This document shows, piece after piece, positions 45,286 to 53,563 of a stretch of DNA of 64,000 nucleotides. Source of the stretch: an uncultured Draconibacterium sp. (lineage in GTDB: Bacteria; Bacteroidota; Bacteroidia; Bacteroidales; Prolixibacteraceae); the NCBI RefSeq assembly GCF_963677575.1, contig NZ_OY782038.1, positions 4,653,501-4,717,500 of the forward strand. Reading direction: 5' to 3'. The position numbers and the translations under genes were made by a program. Numbering within the stretch: position 1 is the first letter of the stretch; each line of letters begins with the position of its first letter. The notes under the pieces are model-generated. The model did not search any database, was not told the origin of the DNA, and saw only the letters and a list, made by a program, of their open reading frames with translations.

Positions 45286-45420
45286 CGATTTGAGATTAAC
45301 GAATAATGATTTGAAGATTGTAGGATACCGGTTTCATCCTTCGACCTCGCTCAGGATGATAGGTTGCCTTATTGCCTGTTTCTTCTCATTATTCAAAGTC
45401 TCGATACTAAAATCTAAAAT
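45286..45420. repeat. Spacer with a dispersed-repeat fragment
   Basis: The sequence ATCCTTCGACCTCGCTCAGGAT (about 45338-45359) resembles the CTTCGACxTCGCTCAGGAT sequence often scattered between genes in Bacteroidota genomes. Its ends are inverted (ATCCT/AGGAT). Otherwise the spacer is AT-rich and without recognisable features. Confidence 0.4.
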
Positions 45421-46623
45421 ATGAATGACGTTTTTATTTGCGATGCAATACGCACGCCGGTTGGAAAATATGGAGGAGCGCTGTCTGCTATCCGGGCAGA
45501 TGATTTGGCGGCTATTCCCATAAAAATTTTGTTGGAAAGAAACAATCAGATCGATCCGGTAGCTTTTGATGACGTGTTAATGGGCTGCGCCAACCAGGCT
45601 GGTGAAGATAATCGAAATATTGCACGCATGGCTTTGCTTTTGGCCGGAATACCGGAGTCGGTTCCGGGAGTAACCGTCAATCGTTTGTGTTCTTCCGGGA
45701 TGGAAGCCATTGGAATGGCAGCACGAGCCATAAAAGCTGGCGAGGCTGAGCTGATGATTGCCGGCGGGGCAGAAAATATGTCGCGGTCGCCATTGGTAAT
45801 GCCAAAAGCTACACAGGCTTTTTCGCGAAATGCAGAAATATATGACTCCACCATTGGCTGGCGTTTTGTGAATAACAAGTTTCAGGAAAAATATGGAACA
45901 GATCCACTGATTTGTACAGCCGAAAATTTGGCAACGGGATTCAGGATCAGCCGCGAAGACCAGGATCGGTTTGCGCACAACAGTCAGATAAAAACAGCTG
46001 AAGCACAACAAAACGGGGCACTGGCGCAGGAAATTATTCCGGTTTCTATTCCACAACGAAAAGGAGACCCGATAATCTTTGAAAAGGATGAACACCCGAG
46101 GTTGACATCGCTTGAAAAATTGGCTTCGTTAAATCCGGTTTATGGTCCGGGAACTACAGTTACTGCCGGAAATGCTTCGGGCATTAACGATGGAGCAGCG
46201 GCTGTAATTGTAGCTTCGGAAGCCGCAGTTAAGAAGTTCAATCTAACTCCAAAAGCCAGAATTCTGGGTACTCAGGCGGCAGGTGTGCCACCACGTACCA
46301 TGGGAATCGGACCGGTACCTGCCACCAATAAGCTTTTAAAACGGCTGGGAATGAGTCTGGATCAAATGGACATTATCGAATTAAATGAAGCATTTGCAGC
46401 ACAGTCGCTGGCCTGTATCCGTGAGTTTGGAATGGCAGATGATGATCCTCGCTTGAATCCGCTTGGCGGTGCAATTGCACTCGGACATCCGCTGGGAATG
46501 TCAGGAGCGCGTTTGGTAACCACAGCAATTTATCAGCTGCAAAATTCAAACTCAAAATACGCGCTTTGTACCATGTGTGTTGGCGTTGGTCAGGGACTCT
46601 CGATGGTTCTGGAGAAAGTATAG
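45421..46623 (+). CDS. pcaF: 3-oxoadipyl-CoA thiolase (PcaF/PaaJ-like)
   Basis: 400 residues. Start MNDVFICDAIRTPVGKYGGAL and IYDSTIGWRFVN are hallmarks of the PcaF/PaaJ group instead of general acetoacetyl-CoA thiolases. The nucleophile is Cys90 in VNRLCSSGMEAIG; the acid/base residues are the His of IALGHPLGMSGAR (about 356) and the Cys of CTMCVGVGQG (about 386). It splits 3-oxoadipyl-CoA with CoA into succinyl-CoA and acetyl-CoA. Together with the pcaIJ genes 1.5 kb upstream this gives a complete lower 3-oxoadipate branch. A spacer with a repeat fragment separates it from the aminotransferase gene. Confidence 0.92.
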   Translation: MNDVFICDAIRTPVGKYGGALSAIRADDLAAIPIKILLERNNQIDPVAFDDVLMGCANQAGEDNRNIARMALLLAGIPESVPGVTVNRLCSSGMEAIGMAARAIKAGEAELMIAGGAENMSRSPLVMPKATQAFSRNAEIYDSTIGWRFVNNKFQEKYGTDPLICTAENLATGFRISREDQDRFAHNSQIKTAEAQQNGALAQEIIPVSIPQRKGDPIIFEKDEHPRLTSLEKLASLNPVYGPGTTVTAGNASGINDGAAAVIVASEAAVKKFNLTPKARILGTQAAGVPPRTMGIGPVPATNKLLKRLGMSLDQMDIIELNEAFAAQSLACIREFGMADDDPRLNPLGGAIALGHPLGMSGARLVTTAIYQLQNSNSKYALCTMCVGVGQGLSMVLEKV

Positions 46624-46765
46624 ATTGCTTCACCTCCTACGTCGGTTCGCAATGACGGATCGCGTTGAGTCAAAGATGCTGCTGGGCGGCAAAGCCGCCC
46701 AGCAGCATCACACTCTCAGAGAAAATTGTCATTGCGATGGAGGAGGAACGACGACTGAAGCAATC
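46623..46765. repeat. Nested inverted-repeat element between the thiolase and ALDH7 genes
   Basis: The outer arms are imperfect and begin GATTGCTTC and end GAAGCAATC, including TCGCAATGAC/GTCATTGCGA. The inner hairpin has perfect 16-bp arms GATGCTGCTGGGCGGC with an AAA loop (46675-46709). The design is the same as in the elements at 11599 and 42391 with unrelated sequence. The outer sequence is like a repeat common between genes in many Bacteroidota genomes. Confidence 0.75.
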
Positions 46766-46809
46766 TTGAAAATGGATTAAGATTATTATAAACAACTAAA
46801 AATAAGACA

Positions 46810-48350
46810 ATGAAAATTGACATCTCAAAAGAATTAAAACAGTTAGGAATTAGTGAAGTTAACAATGGTGTTTGCACCGGAACCGAATGGAAAACAACCT
46901 CCGGTGCAGTTGTTGAATCGTTTTCGCCATCGGACGGGGAATTGATTGCATCGGTTAATCAGGCAACTGCTGTCGACTATCACGAGGTAGTGAATAAAGC
47001 CAAAGCAGCTTTTAAAGTGTGGCGAATGGTGCCGGCACCAAAACGTGGCGAGATTGTGCGCCAGATTGGGTTGGAACTTCGTAAGTACAAGGAGCCGCTT
47101 GGAAAACTTGTTTCGTACGAAATGGGTAAAATTTACCAGGAAGGTCTTGGCGAGGTGCAGGAAATGATCGATATCTGTGATTTTGCCGTTGGTCAGTCGC
47201 GCCAGTTATACGGTTTTACAATGCATTCTGAACGGGAAAAGCACCGCATGTACGACCAGTATCACCCGCTGGGAATTGTGGGTGTGGTTTCGGCCTTTAA
47301 TTTTCCGGTTGCCGTTTGGGCATGGAACGCAATGATCGCGTTGGTGGCAGGTGATGTGGTTATATGGAAACCATCGTCAAAAGTATTTTTATGTGCCATT
47401 GCCGTGCACAACATTGTCGCAAAAGTTTTAAAAGAAAATGATGTTCCTGAAGGTGTTTTGAATCTGGTAGCAGCAGGTTCGCGTGAATTGGGAGACGAGT
47501 TTTTCAGCGATAAAAATATTCCGCTGGTGTCGTTTACCGGCTCAACAAAAATTGGTAAAAAAGTTGGTGGTCTTGTTGGTCAGCGTTTGGAAAAACCATC
47601 CTTGAACTTGGCGGAAACAATGCCATTATAATCACTCCAGAGGCCGATCTTGAAATGGCGCTTCGTGCGGTTGTTTTTGGAGCAGTAGGGACTTGCGGGC
47701 AGCGTTGTACTTCTACCCGCCGCATTATCGTTCACGATTCGGTTTACGAAGATTTCAAAAACCGTTTGATCGCCATTTACGAACAATTGCCAATTGGCCA
47801 CGCTTTGGATGAAAAAACATTGGTTGGCCCGCTGGTTGATCGTTGGGCTGTGGATACTTATCTCGCATCCATCGAAAAGGTAAAAGCAGAAGGTGGAAAA
47901 ATGTTGATCGGAGGAGAAGTGCTGTCAGGGGAAGGGTACGAGTCAGGTTGTTTTGTTACTCCGAGTATTGCAGAAGTTGAGAATCATTACGAAATCGTTC
48001 AGGACGAAACTTTTGCTCCGCTGCTTTATATGATTCGTTTTACCGACCTAGATGAAGCCATTCGTTTGCATAACGATGTGCCACAGGGATTGTCGTCGGC
48101 AATTTTCTCAACGCACATGCTGGAAACCGAGAAATTCCTGTCGCATGAAGGATCGGATTGCGGAATTGCCAATGTAAATATTGGAACGTCGGGTGCCGAA
48201 ATTGGTGGTGCTTTTGGTGGCGAAAAAGAAACAGGAGGTGGTCGCGAGTCGGGTTCCGATGCATGGAAAGCATACATGCGCCGTCAAACCAACACAATAA
48301 ATTACAGTACAGAGCTGCCGTTGGCTCAGGGAATTAAGTTTAGTGTGTAA
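46810..48350 (+). pseudogene. ALDH7 (antiquitin-type) 2-aminoadipate semialdehyde dehydrogenase, split by a one-base frameshift
   Basis: Two frames, 46810-47631 and 47655-48350, together make one ALDH7 protein. Adding one G in TTTGGAAAAACC (about 47590) joins QRL to GKTILELGGNNAIIITPEADLEMALR. The restored protein has 513 residues, normal for antiquitin. LGISEVNNGV, AFNFPVAV, the catalytic Glu266 in ELGGNNA, Cys300 in GQRC, and GAEIGGAFGGEKETGGGRESGSDAWK are family marks. The enzyme oxidises 2-aminoadipate-6-semialdehyde (or its cyclic form) to 2-aminoadipate with NAD. As written the gene would make a truncated inactive protein. The intact remainder suggests sequencing error or a very recent mutation. 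Confidence 0.88.
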
Positions 48351-48550
48351 AAGAAGTAGGCAGTAGGCAATCTTCAGTATGAAAATTCGCTTTTACAGGC
48401 GAACGTCATGCTGTCCGCCAGCTGGCGGATTCAGCATCTATTAAAAGATTCCGAAACGAGTTCGAAATGACGGATTACCAAATGTTTACTGAGAACTCTT
48501 GATTGAAAAAGTCTCTATACTCAAATCGAAATATCTCATAGTCTAAAAAT
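48351..48550. repeat. Spacer with a hairpin-containing dispersed-repeat element
   Basis: Contains CGTCATGCTG, then the perfect 14-bp palindrome CCGCCAGCTGGCGG (48415-48428), then CAGCATC, and ATGACG near 48468-48473. Outer CGTCAT/ATGACG and inner palindrome again give a nested design. No gene is visible in the 200 bases. Confidence 0.6.
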
Positions 48551-49897
48551 ATGAAAAACATATTAATATTTGGAGCCGGTAGGTCGAGCGTATTTTTGCT
48601 CACCTACCTGGCCGAGCGTGCATCAAAATATCACTGGCGCATAAAAGTTGTAGATGCCGAAGAAAGCGATTTGGCAAAATCGCTAAAATTGCCTTTTTCT
48701 ATTTTAAATGTGCGGGATGAATTTGCCCGCGAGCAGGAAGTTAGGGAAGCAGATCTGGTAATTTCGATGTTGCCTGCGCGCTTTCATAAACTGGTTATGC
48801 AATCTTGTCTGAAATTCTCGAAAAGTTTGTTTACAGCATCATACGAAAGTAAGGAAACACTGCAGGTTGAAGAGGACGTAAAAAGTAAAGGCCTGTTGTT
48901 TTTGAATGAATGTGGTTTAGATCCCGGCCTCGATCATATGTCTGCGATGCGCGTGATCAACGAGATTAAAAACGAAGGACACCAGTTGGAGGCTTTTGAA
49001 TCGTTTACCGGTGGTTTGGTAGCACCCGAATCGGATGATAATCCGTGGCATTACAAGTTTAGCTGGAATCCGCGAAACGTAGTGCTGGCAGGACAGGGTG
49101 GACCTGCAAAATTTATTCAAAAAGGAAAGGTAAAATACATTCCGTATAACCGTTTATTCCGCAGAACTGAGTTGATTGAAATTGATGATTACGGTTGGTT
49201 TGAAGGGTATGCTAACCGCGATTCGATGAGTTATATCGAAAAATATGGATTGCAGGAGGTACCCACTGTTTTTCGGGGAACCTTGCGTCGCCCGGGTTTT
49301 TGCAAAGCATGGAATGTGTTTGTGCAGCTGGGAGCTACCAGCGACGAGCATTACATCGACAATGTGGAAGACATGACCTACCGCGAGTTTATCAATTCGT
49401 TTTTGTATTACCATCCGGCTACGGTCGATCTGAAACTGTATCATTCGATGCAAATTCCGATGGACTCGGAGATCATTCCAAAGCTGGAGTGGTTGGGTAT
49501 TTTTGATGATCGAAAAATTGGTTTAAAACGTGCTACGCCTGCCCAGGTAATGGAAAAGTTACTTTCTGAGAAATGGCAGTTGATGCCCGAAGACAAAGAT
49601 ATGATTGTAATGTGGCACAAGTTTGAATACCTCGATCGCGACAGGAAGGAAAAAGTGGAGAAGAACAGCTCGCTGGTGGTTATTGGCGAGCCGGGTGCAA
49701 AAACAGCGATGGCCAAAACGGTTGGATTACCACTTGCCGTGGCAGCTAAATTATTTTTAACCGGCAGACTAAATCAAGTTGGTTGTTTAATTCCAACGCA
49801 ACCTGATATTTACGAACCTATTTTGAACGAGTTGGAAAGTTTTGGAATCAAATTCACCGAAATGGAGAAAAGGCTGGCAGTATCTGACGTTACCTAA
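48551..49897 (+). CDS. Saccharopine dehydrogenase (LYS9-like) 2
   Basis: 448 residues of the same subfamily as the gene at 38934: N-terminal ILIFGAGRSSVFLLTYLAE, then NECGLDPGLDHMSAMRVI, KFSWNPRNVVLAGQGGPAKFI, NRDSMSYIEKYGL and FRGTLRRPGFCKAWN. The nucleotide-binding loop is GAGRSS instead of GAGMVA, so cofactor or direction may differ between the two copies. It is the last gene of the lysine cluster, on the same strand as the ALDH7 gene, and ends in a bidirectional terminator. It is proposed to take part in converting lysine via saccharopine to 2-aminoadipate semialdehyde. Confidence 0.88.
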   Translation: MKNILIFGAGRSSVFLLTYLAERASKYHWRIKVVDAEESDLAKSLKLPFSILNVRDEFAREQEVREADLVISMLPARFHKLVMQSCLKFSKSLFTASYESKETLQVEEDVKSKGLLFLNECGLDPGLDHMSAMRVINEIKNEGHQLEAFESFTGGLVAPESDDNPWHYKFSWNPRNVVLAGQGGPAKFIQKGKVKYIPYNRLFRRTELIEIDDYGWFEGYANRDSMSYIEKYGLQEVPTVFRGTLRRPGFCKAWNVFVQLGATSDEHYIDNVEDMTYREFINSFLYYHPATVDLKLYHSMQIPMDSEIIPKLEWLGIFDDRKIGLKRATPAQVMEKLLSEKWQLMPEDKDMIVMWHKFEYLDRDRKEKVEKNSSLVVIGEPGAKTAMAKTVGLPLAVAAKLFLTGRLNQVGCLIPTQPDIYEPILNELESFGIKFTEMEKRLAVSDVT

Positions 49898-49904
49898 GCA
49901 TAAT

Positions 49905-49938
49905 AAAAGCCGCTATTGGTAATGATAAGCGGCTTTTA
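49905..49938. terminator. Bidirectional terminator between convergent genes
   Basis: AAAAGCCGCT and AGCGGCTTTT form a perfect 10-bp stem with a 13-base loop. The A and T ends let it act for both the saccharopine dehydrogenase gene and the convergent gene ending at 49956. Confidence 0.85.
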
Positions 49939-49955
49939 ACAGATTTGATTACACG

Positions 49956-50611
49956 TTATGAACGAACCAGGATTCCTAATTTTTCCAAATATTGTGCTTC
50001 ATTGTCTTCAAAAATTAGTTTTGCCAAACGTGTAAGTTCGTTACAAGCTTCTTCCAGCTCGTCGAGTTTGGTATTTCTTTCCTGAGTAGCAAACTGTGCA
50101 TCTCCGCTTTCCCGTTCGCGGGCTTCTTTCAGTCCATCAAGGCTGTTTACTTCCTCGGCCAGGGCGGTAATCGATTCTGCCGTATAACCAAAAGGCATCA
50201 ATCGTGCAATAACCTCTCTGGTGTTCGATAAGGCCTGGTAGAAATATTTAGCACCCCTTACAAAATCGGCATAGCGGCTAAAATCGTCGCGGTAGAGTTC
50301 TAATTTAGCGGCTTCGGGCGATGTACTCGGGTAAAAGAATTTAAGTTTATTACGAATGCTCTTAAAATCGGTCTGTGCCTTTTCTTTTGTGTTCGAAAAA
50401 GCATCGCTGGCGTTTTCCACTCGGCTGTTTCCTGCTTTTGTTTGTCGAATAAAGCTTCTGTTTCGTTGTACAGCACTTTTAAACTGTCCATTTTTTCGGC
50501 ATTATAGCCAAATGGTGCAATACGTGTGCTAATAACTTCGTCTTCGGCTGCGTTCCATATTTTTATGCGGCAGCGTTCCATTAAATCGTTCATCGATTGG
50601 TTTTTTCCCAT
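49956..50611 (-). pseudogene. Helical protein with internal duplication, broken by a one-base frameshift
   Basis: I do not recognise the family. The frame starting at 50611 (MGKNQSMNDLMERCRIKIWN) should continue into the frame that ends at 49956. One added base near 50421 changes AEW to AEVENASDAFSNTKEK and gives one protein of about 218 residues. The restored protein has two similar halves: STRIAPFGYNAEKMDSLKVLY and IARLMPFGYTAESITALAEEV, each followed by a long charged helix. This suggests a duplicated helical-bundle unit. No signal peptide or membrane segment is seen. The break may be a sequencing error. Confidence 0.65.
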
Positions 50612-50781
50612 ATCGTAAATTTTTAAAGATTAGTATTACCCCTTTAGTGAAGGAGTTCTTTTTTATTCACCGAACAATGAATGAAGCAAGAATTGATCTG
50701 AGGGCTTCATGAAACAGTGTTCTGGTTGTTTTGCTACTCAATTTACATAAAAAGTTATATTGAATAAAAGATTTCTTAGTT

Positions 50782-50938
50782 TGCTTTTTCAAAAAGTATG
50801 TATGCTCAACATATTTCTGTCTCTGCTTAACAGAAAAATAGGATTGCTCAGCTAAAATATAATCATGCTCAATAACAAAAGATGTATGCTAAACATATTT
50901 TATGGAGAGCTATTTCAATTTCAGGCGTTGCTTTAACC
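50782..50938. repeat. Array of short repeats phased at exactly 21 nt
   Basis: TGCT cores start at 50782, 50803, 50824, 50845, 50866 and 50887, each exactly 21 nt apart. The phase continues to 50908 (AGCT, degenerate) and 50929 (TGCTTTAACC). The consensus unit is TGCTCAACATAWWW followed by variable A/T-rich sequence. Two units share the longer stretch AACATATTT. Unlike a tandem duplication, only the first 7-10 bases are conserved. Confidence 0.85.
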
Positions 50939-50969
50939 TTTTCCAAAGTTCCGAACTTTGGAAAAGGTT
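50935..50969. repeat. Perfect 16-bp hairpin upstream of the DUF3843-like gene
   Basis: AACCTTTTCCAAAGTT, loop CCG, AACTTTGGAAAAGGTT. A T run (TTGTTTTTTT) follows about 13 bases later, so it may act as a weak terminator or attenuator in the leader, or be another dispersed hairpin. Confidence 0.7.
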
Positions 50970-51058
50970 GTTTCGCGTTGTTTTTTTAAGTATTCCCCTG
51001 AGAAAAAATAGCAGATTTCCGATTGGGATGGGTAAATTTGACGACAAATTATTTCCCA

Positions 51059-52675
51059 ATGAACAAAGACAGAATTTATATTACAGATTGGTTAGCCCTA
51101 AAACCCTATGATACCCAGACTTTAACCGATAGCTATTACCTGAAATTGAGTAACAAGGTGAAACAAGCCATGCTTTCGGGCAACGAGAGTGCAGTTCTTT
51201 TTATGTATTTCGACGACGAAGACCTTAATTTGCTGGCTTGTTTTTTTACCGCATGGTTTGAAGACCTTATTTCGGGCACCAATATATGGAATAGCTTTGT
51301 ACGACAACACAAGCATTTATATAAAAAGCCTTTGCCGTTTTTTCCGGCAGAAGACTATTACGAGGAGGAGATAAACCCCCAGGATGTTAGTTTTCTTATT
51401 TGGTACTATACGAATACGGCACAGGACGATAAATTTATTTCGCCGTATAACGATTTTATTCTAACTATCACCAAAAGGGTTTATCCAATTTTTGAGGAGG
51501 CCTGGGAATATGCACCCGAAAACAAAGTACTGCACCAGATTTATACGGTAAAACCGGATGCTGATTATTACCAGGCCCGTACGTTTACCGACACGCTGCT
51601 TTTTAAAAGCTATTTGTTTTACCCCGATACTTTTTATCGCCTTCTCGACAACGAAGCGGATATAATTGAAGAATATGGAGAGGATGAGAACCTGGTGAAT
51701 TATTTAAATGAAAACAGGGAAACAACCTTGCAAAACAGTGCAACCCGTTTGCTGGCTTTGAAAGGTAAAGACTGGGTAGCAGAAATTATTGGCGAAAAAC
51801 ACCCGTTACAGCAATCCTATGCTAATTTGTCGCGCAGAATTCGTGGGTTCTTCCTTTATAAAGGGCAGGATGACACGGATATTTTTTTAGAGCACATTGC
51901 ATCGGGAAAAAGGTTTAATCTCACAAAAAAATCATTCGATAATGGAGACGATTTGCGCGAAATCGATACCATATTATTTATCGGAATTGTGCAATGGGAA
52001 AATGAATGGTGGTTTTCTGGCATTTATTATCAGCATGAATTTAATGCCGACCTGGTGCTGGACGAAAAGAATTCGTTCGAAAGCAGGGGACAGGTAAATT
52101 TCCTCGATCAGGATAAAAAAGAGATGAAAGAAACGCTGGAACAACAGTATAAGGCTTTTATAGAGTTTAACAATGATTCGCCCATAGCTTTTATGAGCGC
52201 GGGTAAATTGGAGGATTTTGCTAAGAAATTCTTTAGCTACTTTAACGATAGCCTTAACCTTTCGGAGAAAGAAATTGAAGAGGCACGCGAAAGAAGCCGA
52301 AAAGCAGGATTTTTAAAACCCGACGAAGAGAGCGCCGAAATCGATTTTTCGGAAAATGCCAAATCAGGCCTGGTCTTTTTTAATCCAAAAAGCGGGCTGG
52401 AGATGGCTTTATCTGTTAATTCCGCATTTCCTTTGCCCGAAAATCCATTCTTTGAAGAAGTGAATAGTGAAGATCATATTTTTTCACTGCTCATGGATCA
52501 AAGTATTTCAACCGAACTAGCGATGTTTTGTATTGAAAACTGTAGTAACAAATTGTCCTTTTTTACCGAAGGAGTGGGGAAATTATATTTAAACGATATC
52601 GACTTCTTAATCCGGTTCTGGAAAGGTGAAAAATATTTTTCTGTTCCGCGGGTTACAGCAATCGGGAATGATTAA
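51059..52675 (+). CDS. DUF3843-like protein of unknown function
   Basis: 538 residues, cytoplasmic by sequence (no signal peptide, no membrane segments). The N-terminus NKDRIYITDWLALKPYDTQTLTDSYYLKLSN matches what I recall of DUF3843 in Bacteroidota. It contains many aromatic residues and an acidic middle. The second half has a separate region with the RRIRGFFLYKGQDDTDIFLEHIASGKRFNLT motif, which recalls small beta-barrel domains found in SEC-C/UPF-type proteins. ATG 51059 is used because the 12 codons before it give no family-like sequence. Its stop is 3 bases from the convergent gene's end. No function is known. Confidence 0.55.
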   Translation: MNKDRIYITDWLALKPYDTQTLTDSYYLKLSNKVKQAMLSGNESAVLFMYFDDEDLNLLACFFTAWFEDLISGTNIWNSFVRQHKHLYKKPLPFFPAEDYYEEEINPQDVSFLIWYYTNTAQDDKFISPYNDFILTITKRVYPIFEEAWEYAPENKVLHQIYTVKPDADYYQARTFTDTLLFKSYLFYPDTFYRLLDNEADIIEEYGEDENLVNYLNENRETTLQNSATRLLALKGKDWVAEIIGEKHPLQQSYANLSRRIRGFFLYKGQDDTDIFLEHIASGKRFNLTKKSFDNGDDLREIDTILFIGIVQWENEWWFSGIYYQHEFNADLVLDEKNSFESRGQVNFLDQDKKEMKETLEQQYKAFIEFNNDSPIAFMSAGKLEDFAKKFFSYFNDSLNLSEKEIEEARERSRKAGFLKPDEESAEIDFSENAKSGLVFFNPKSGLEMALSVNSAFPLPENPFFEEVNSEDHIFSLLMDQSISTELAMFCIENCSNKLSFFTEGVGKLYLNDIDFLIRFWKGEKYFSVPRVTAIGND

Positions 52676-52678
52676 CCA

Positions 52679-53473
52679 TTATTTTACCAATCGAAGCACT
52701 GATAAAACGGCACAGTGGTCGGATGCAATTTCATCGCAAATAACTTCTGTTTCCACTACCTGCCACTTTTTGGAGGGCCTGAAAAATATGTAATCGATCT
52801 TTATTTCAGGATCTTCGGACGGATAAGTTAACGCTTCATCTTTGTCGCTTGCTGTCCAGTATCTTTTTAGAATTGAGATGGGTTCACTATTGGGTGTAGC
52901 ATTTAAGTCACCGGCCAAAATTGACGGATATTTGCTATAGGCGAAAGTTTGATTGATCGTTTTTACCTGATCGATTCTGTCCGTGCTGGTTTCCTGGTGC
53001 TCCAAATGAGTTCCGATAAAACTGATCGTATCGCCCGATTCCAGCTGCACTAAAACCTGAAGTGCTGTCCGTGGTTCATTGTCGGGAGAATGGGGAAGTG
53101 CAACATTGCGACTTGAGAGGATCGGCATTTTTGACAATATTCCTTCTCCGTATCCGCCGCCATCGTATGGCATGGCAATTCCAAACAACGGTGCCATTTT
53201 AGTTCGCCAGCCCAACTCGGTAACCAAATCGTAGTTGCGGGCACGATTGGTTTTAAAGTCAACTTCCTGCATCGCTACCAGGTCGGGATTTGTATTCTGA
53301 ATTATCGATGCGATCTTATCCAGATCAAAATCGTTCTTGGTTGTTGCACCGTGCAAAATGTTGAAAGTCAATACGCGAACCGTTAATTCTTTATCAGAAG
53401 GATTTTGAGCAGTAAGTGCATTGAACGTTAAAACAAGAGTAAGTATAGAAAGTAACAGCTTTGTCATTTTCAT
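52679..53473 (-). CDS. Exported endonuclease/exonuclease/phosphatase family protein
   Basis: 264 residues with a signal peptide ending NALTAQ. The EEP fold motifs are present: LTFNILHG, MQEVDF (catalytic Glu), YGEGILSKMPI, GTHLEHQ, LAGDLNATPNS and the final IASDHCAVLS (Asp-His pair). Members cleave phosphodiesters of DNA, lipids or other molecules. Being exported, it may act on extracellular DNA or phospholipid, but the substrate is not known. It is a single gene convergent with the DUF3843-like gene. Confidence 0.9.
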   Translation of the reverse strand: MKMTKLLLSILTLVLTFNALTAQNPSDKELTVRVLTFNILHGATTKNDFDLDKIASIIQNTNPDLVAMQEVDFKTNRARNYDLVTELGWRTKMAPLFGIAMPYDGGGYGEGILSKMPILSSRNVALPHSPDNEPRTALQVLVQLESGDTISFIGTHLEHQETSTDRIDQVKTINQTFAYSKYPSILAGDLNATPNSEPISILKRYWTASDKDEALTYPSEDPEIKIDYIFFRPSKKWQVVETEVICDEIASDHCAVLSVLRLVK

Positions 53474-53532
53474 TGATCATAAATTAGCGGGTTGAAGTTA
53501 GAGATTAAATTTTTGAAATTCCATTTTTAATA

Positions 53533-53540
53533 TAACTTTG
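53533..53540 (+). promoter_or_regulatory. -7 promoter element of the PQQ-propeller gene
   Basis: TAACTTTG matches TAnnTTTG, 23 bases before the ATG, with a TTTG 17 bases upstream as a possible -33 box. Confidence 0.5.
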
Positions 53541-53563
53541 ATTTCAAACAAACTTTACCTGAA

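Larger units (their letters stand above)
50612..51058. promoter_or_regulatory. Divergent spacer holding a phased repeat array and a long hairpin
   Basis: This 447-base AT-rich spacer contains no gene. Its main contents are the 21-nt array (50782-50938) and the hairpin at 50935-50969, listed separately. The rest shows no clear -7 box. Confidence 0.5.
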
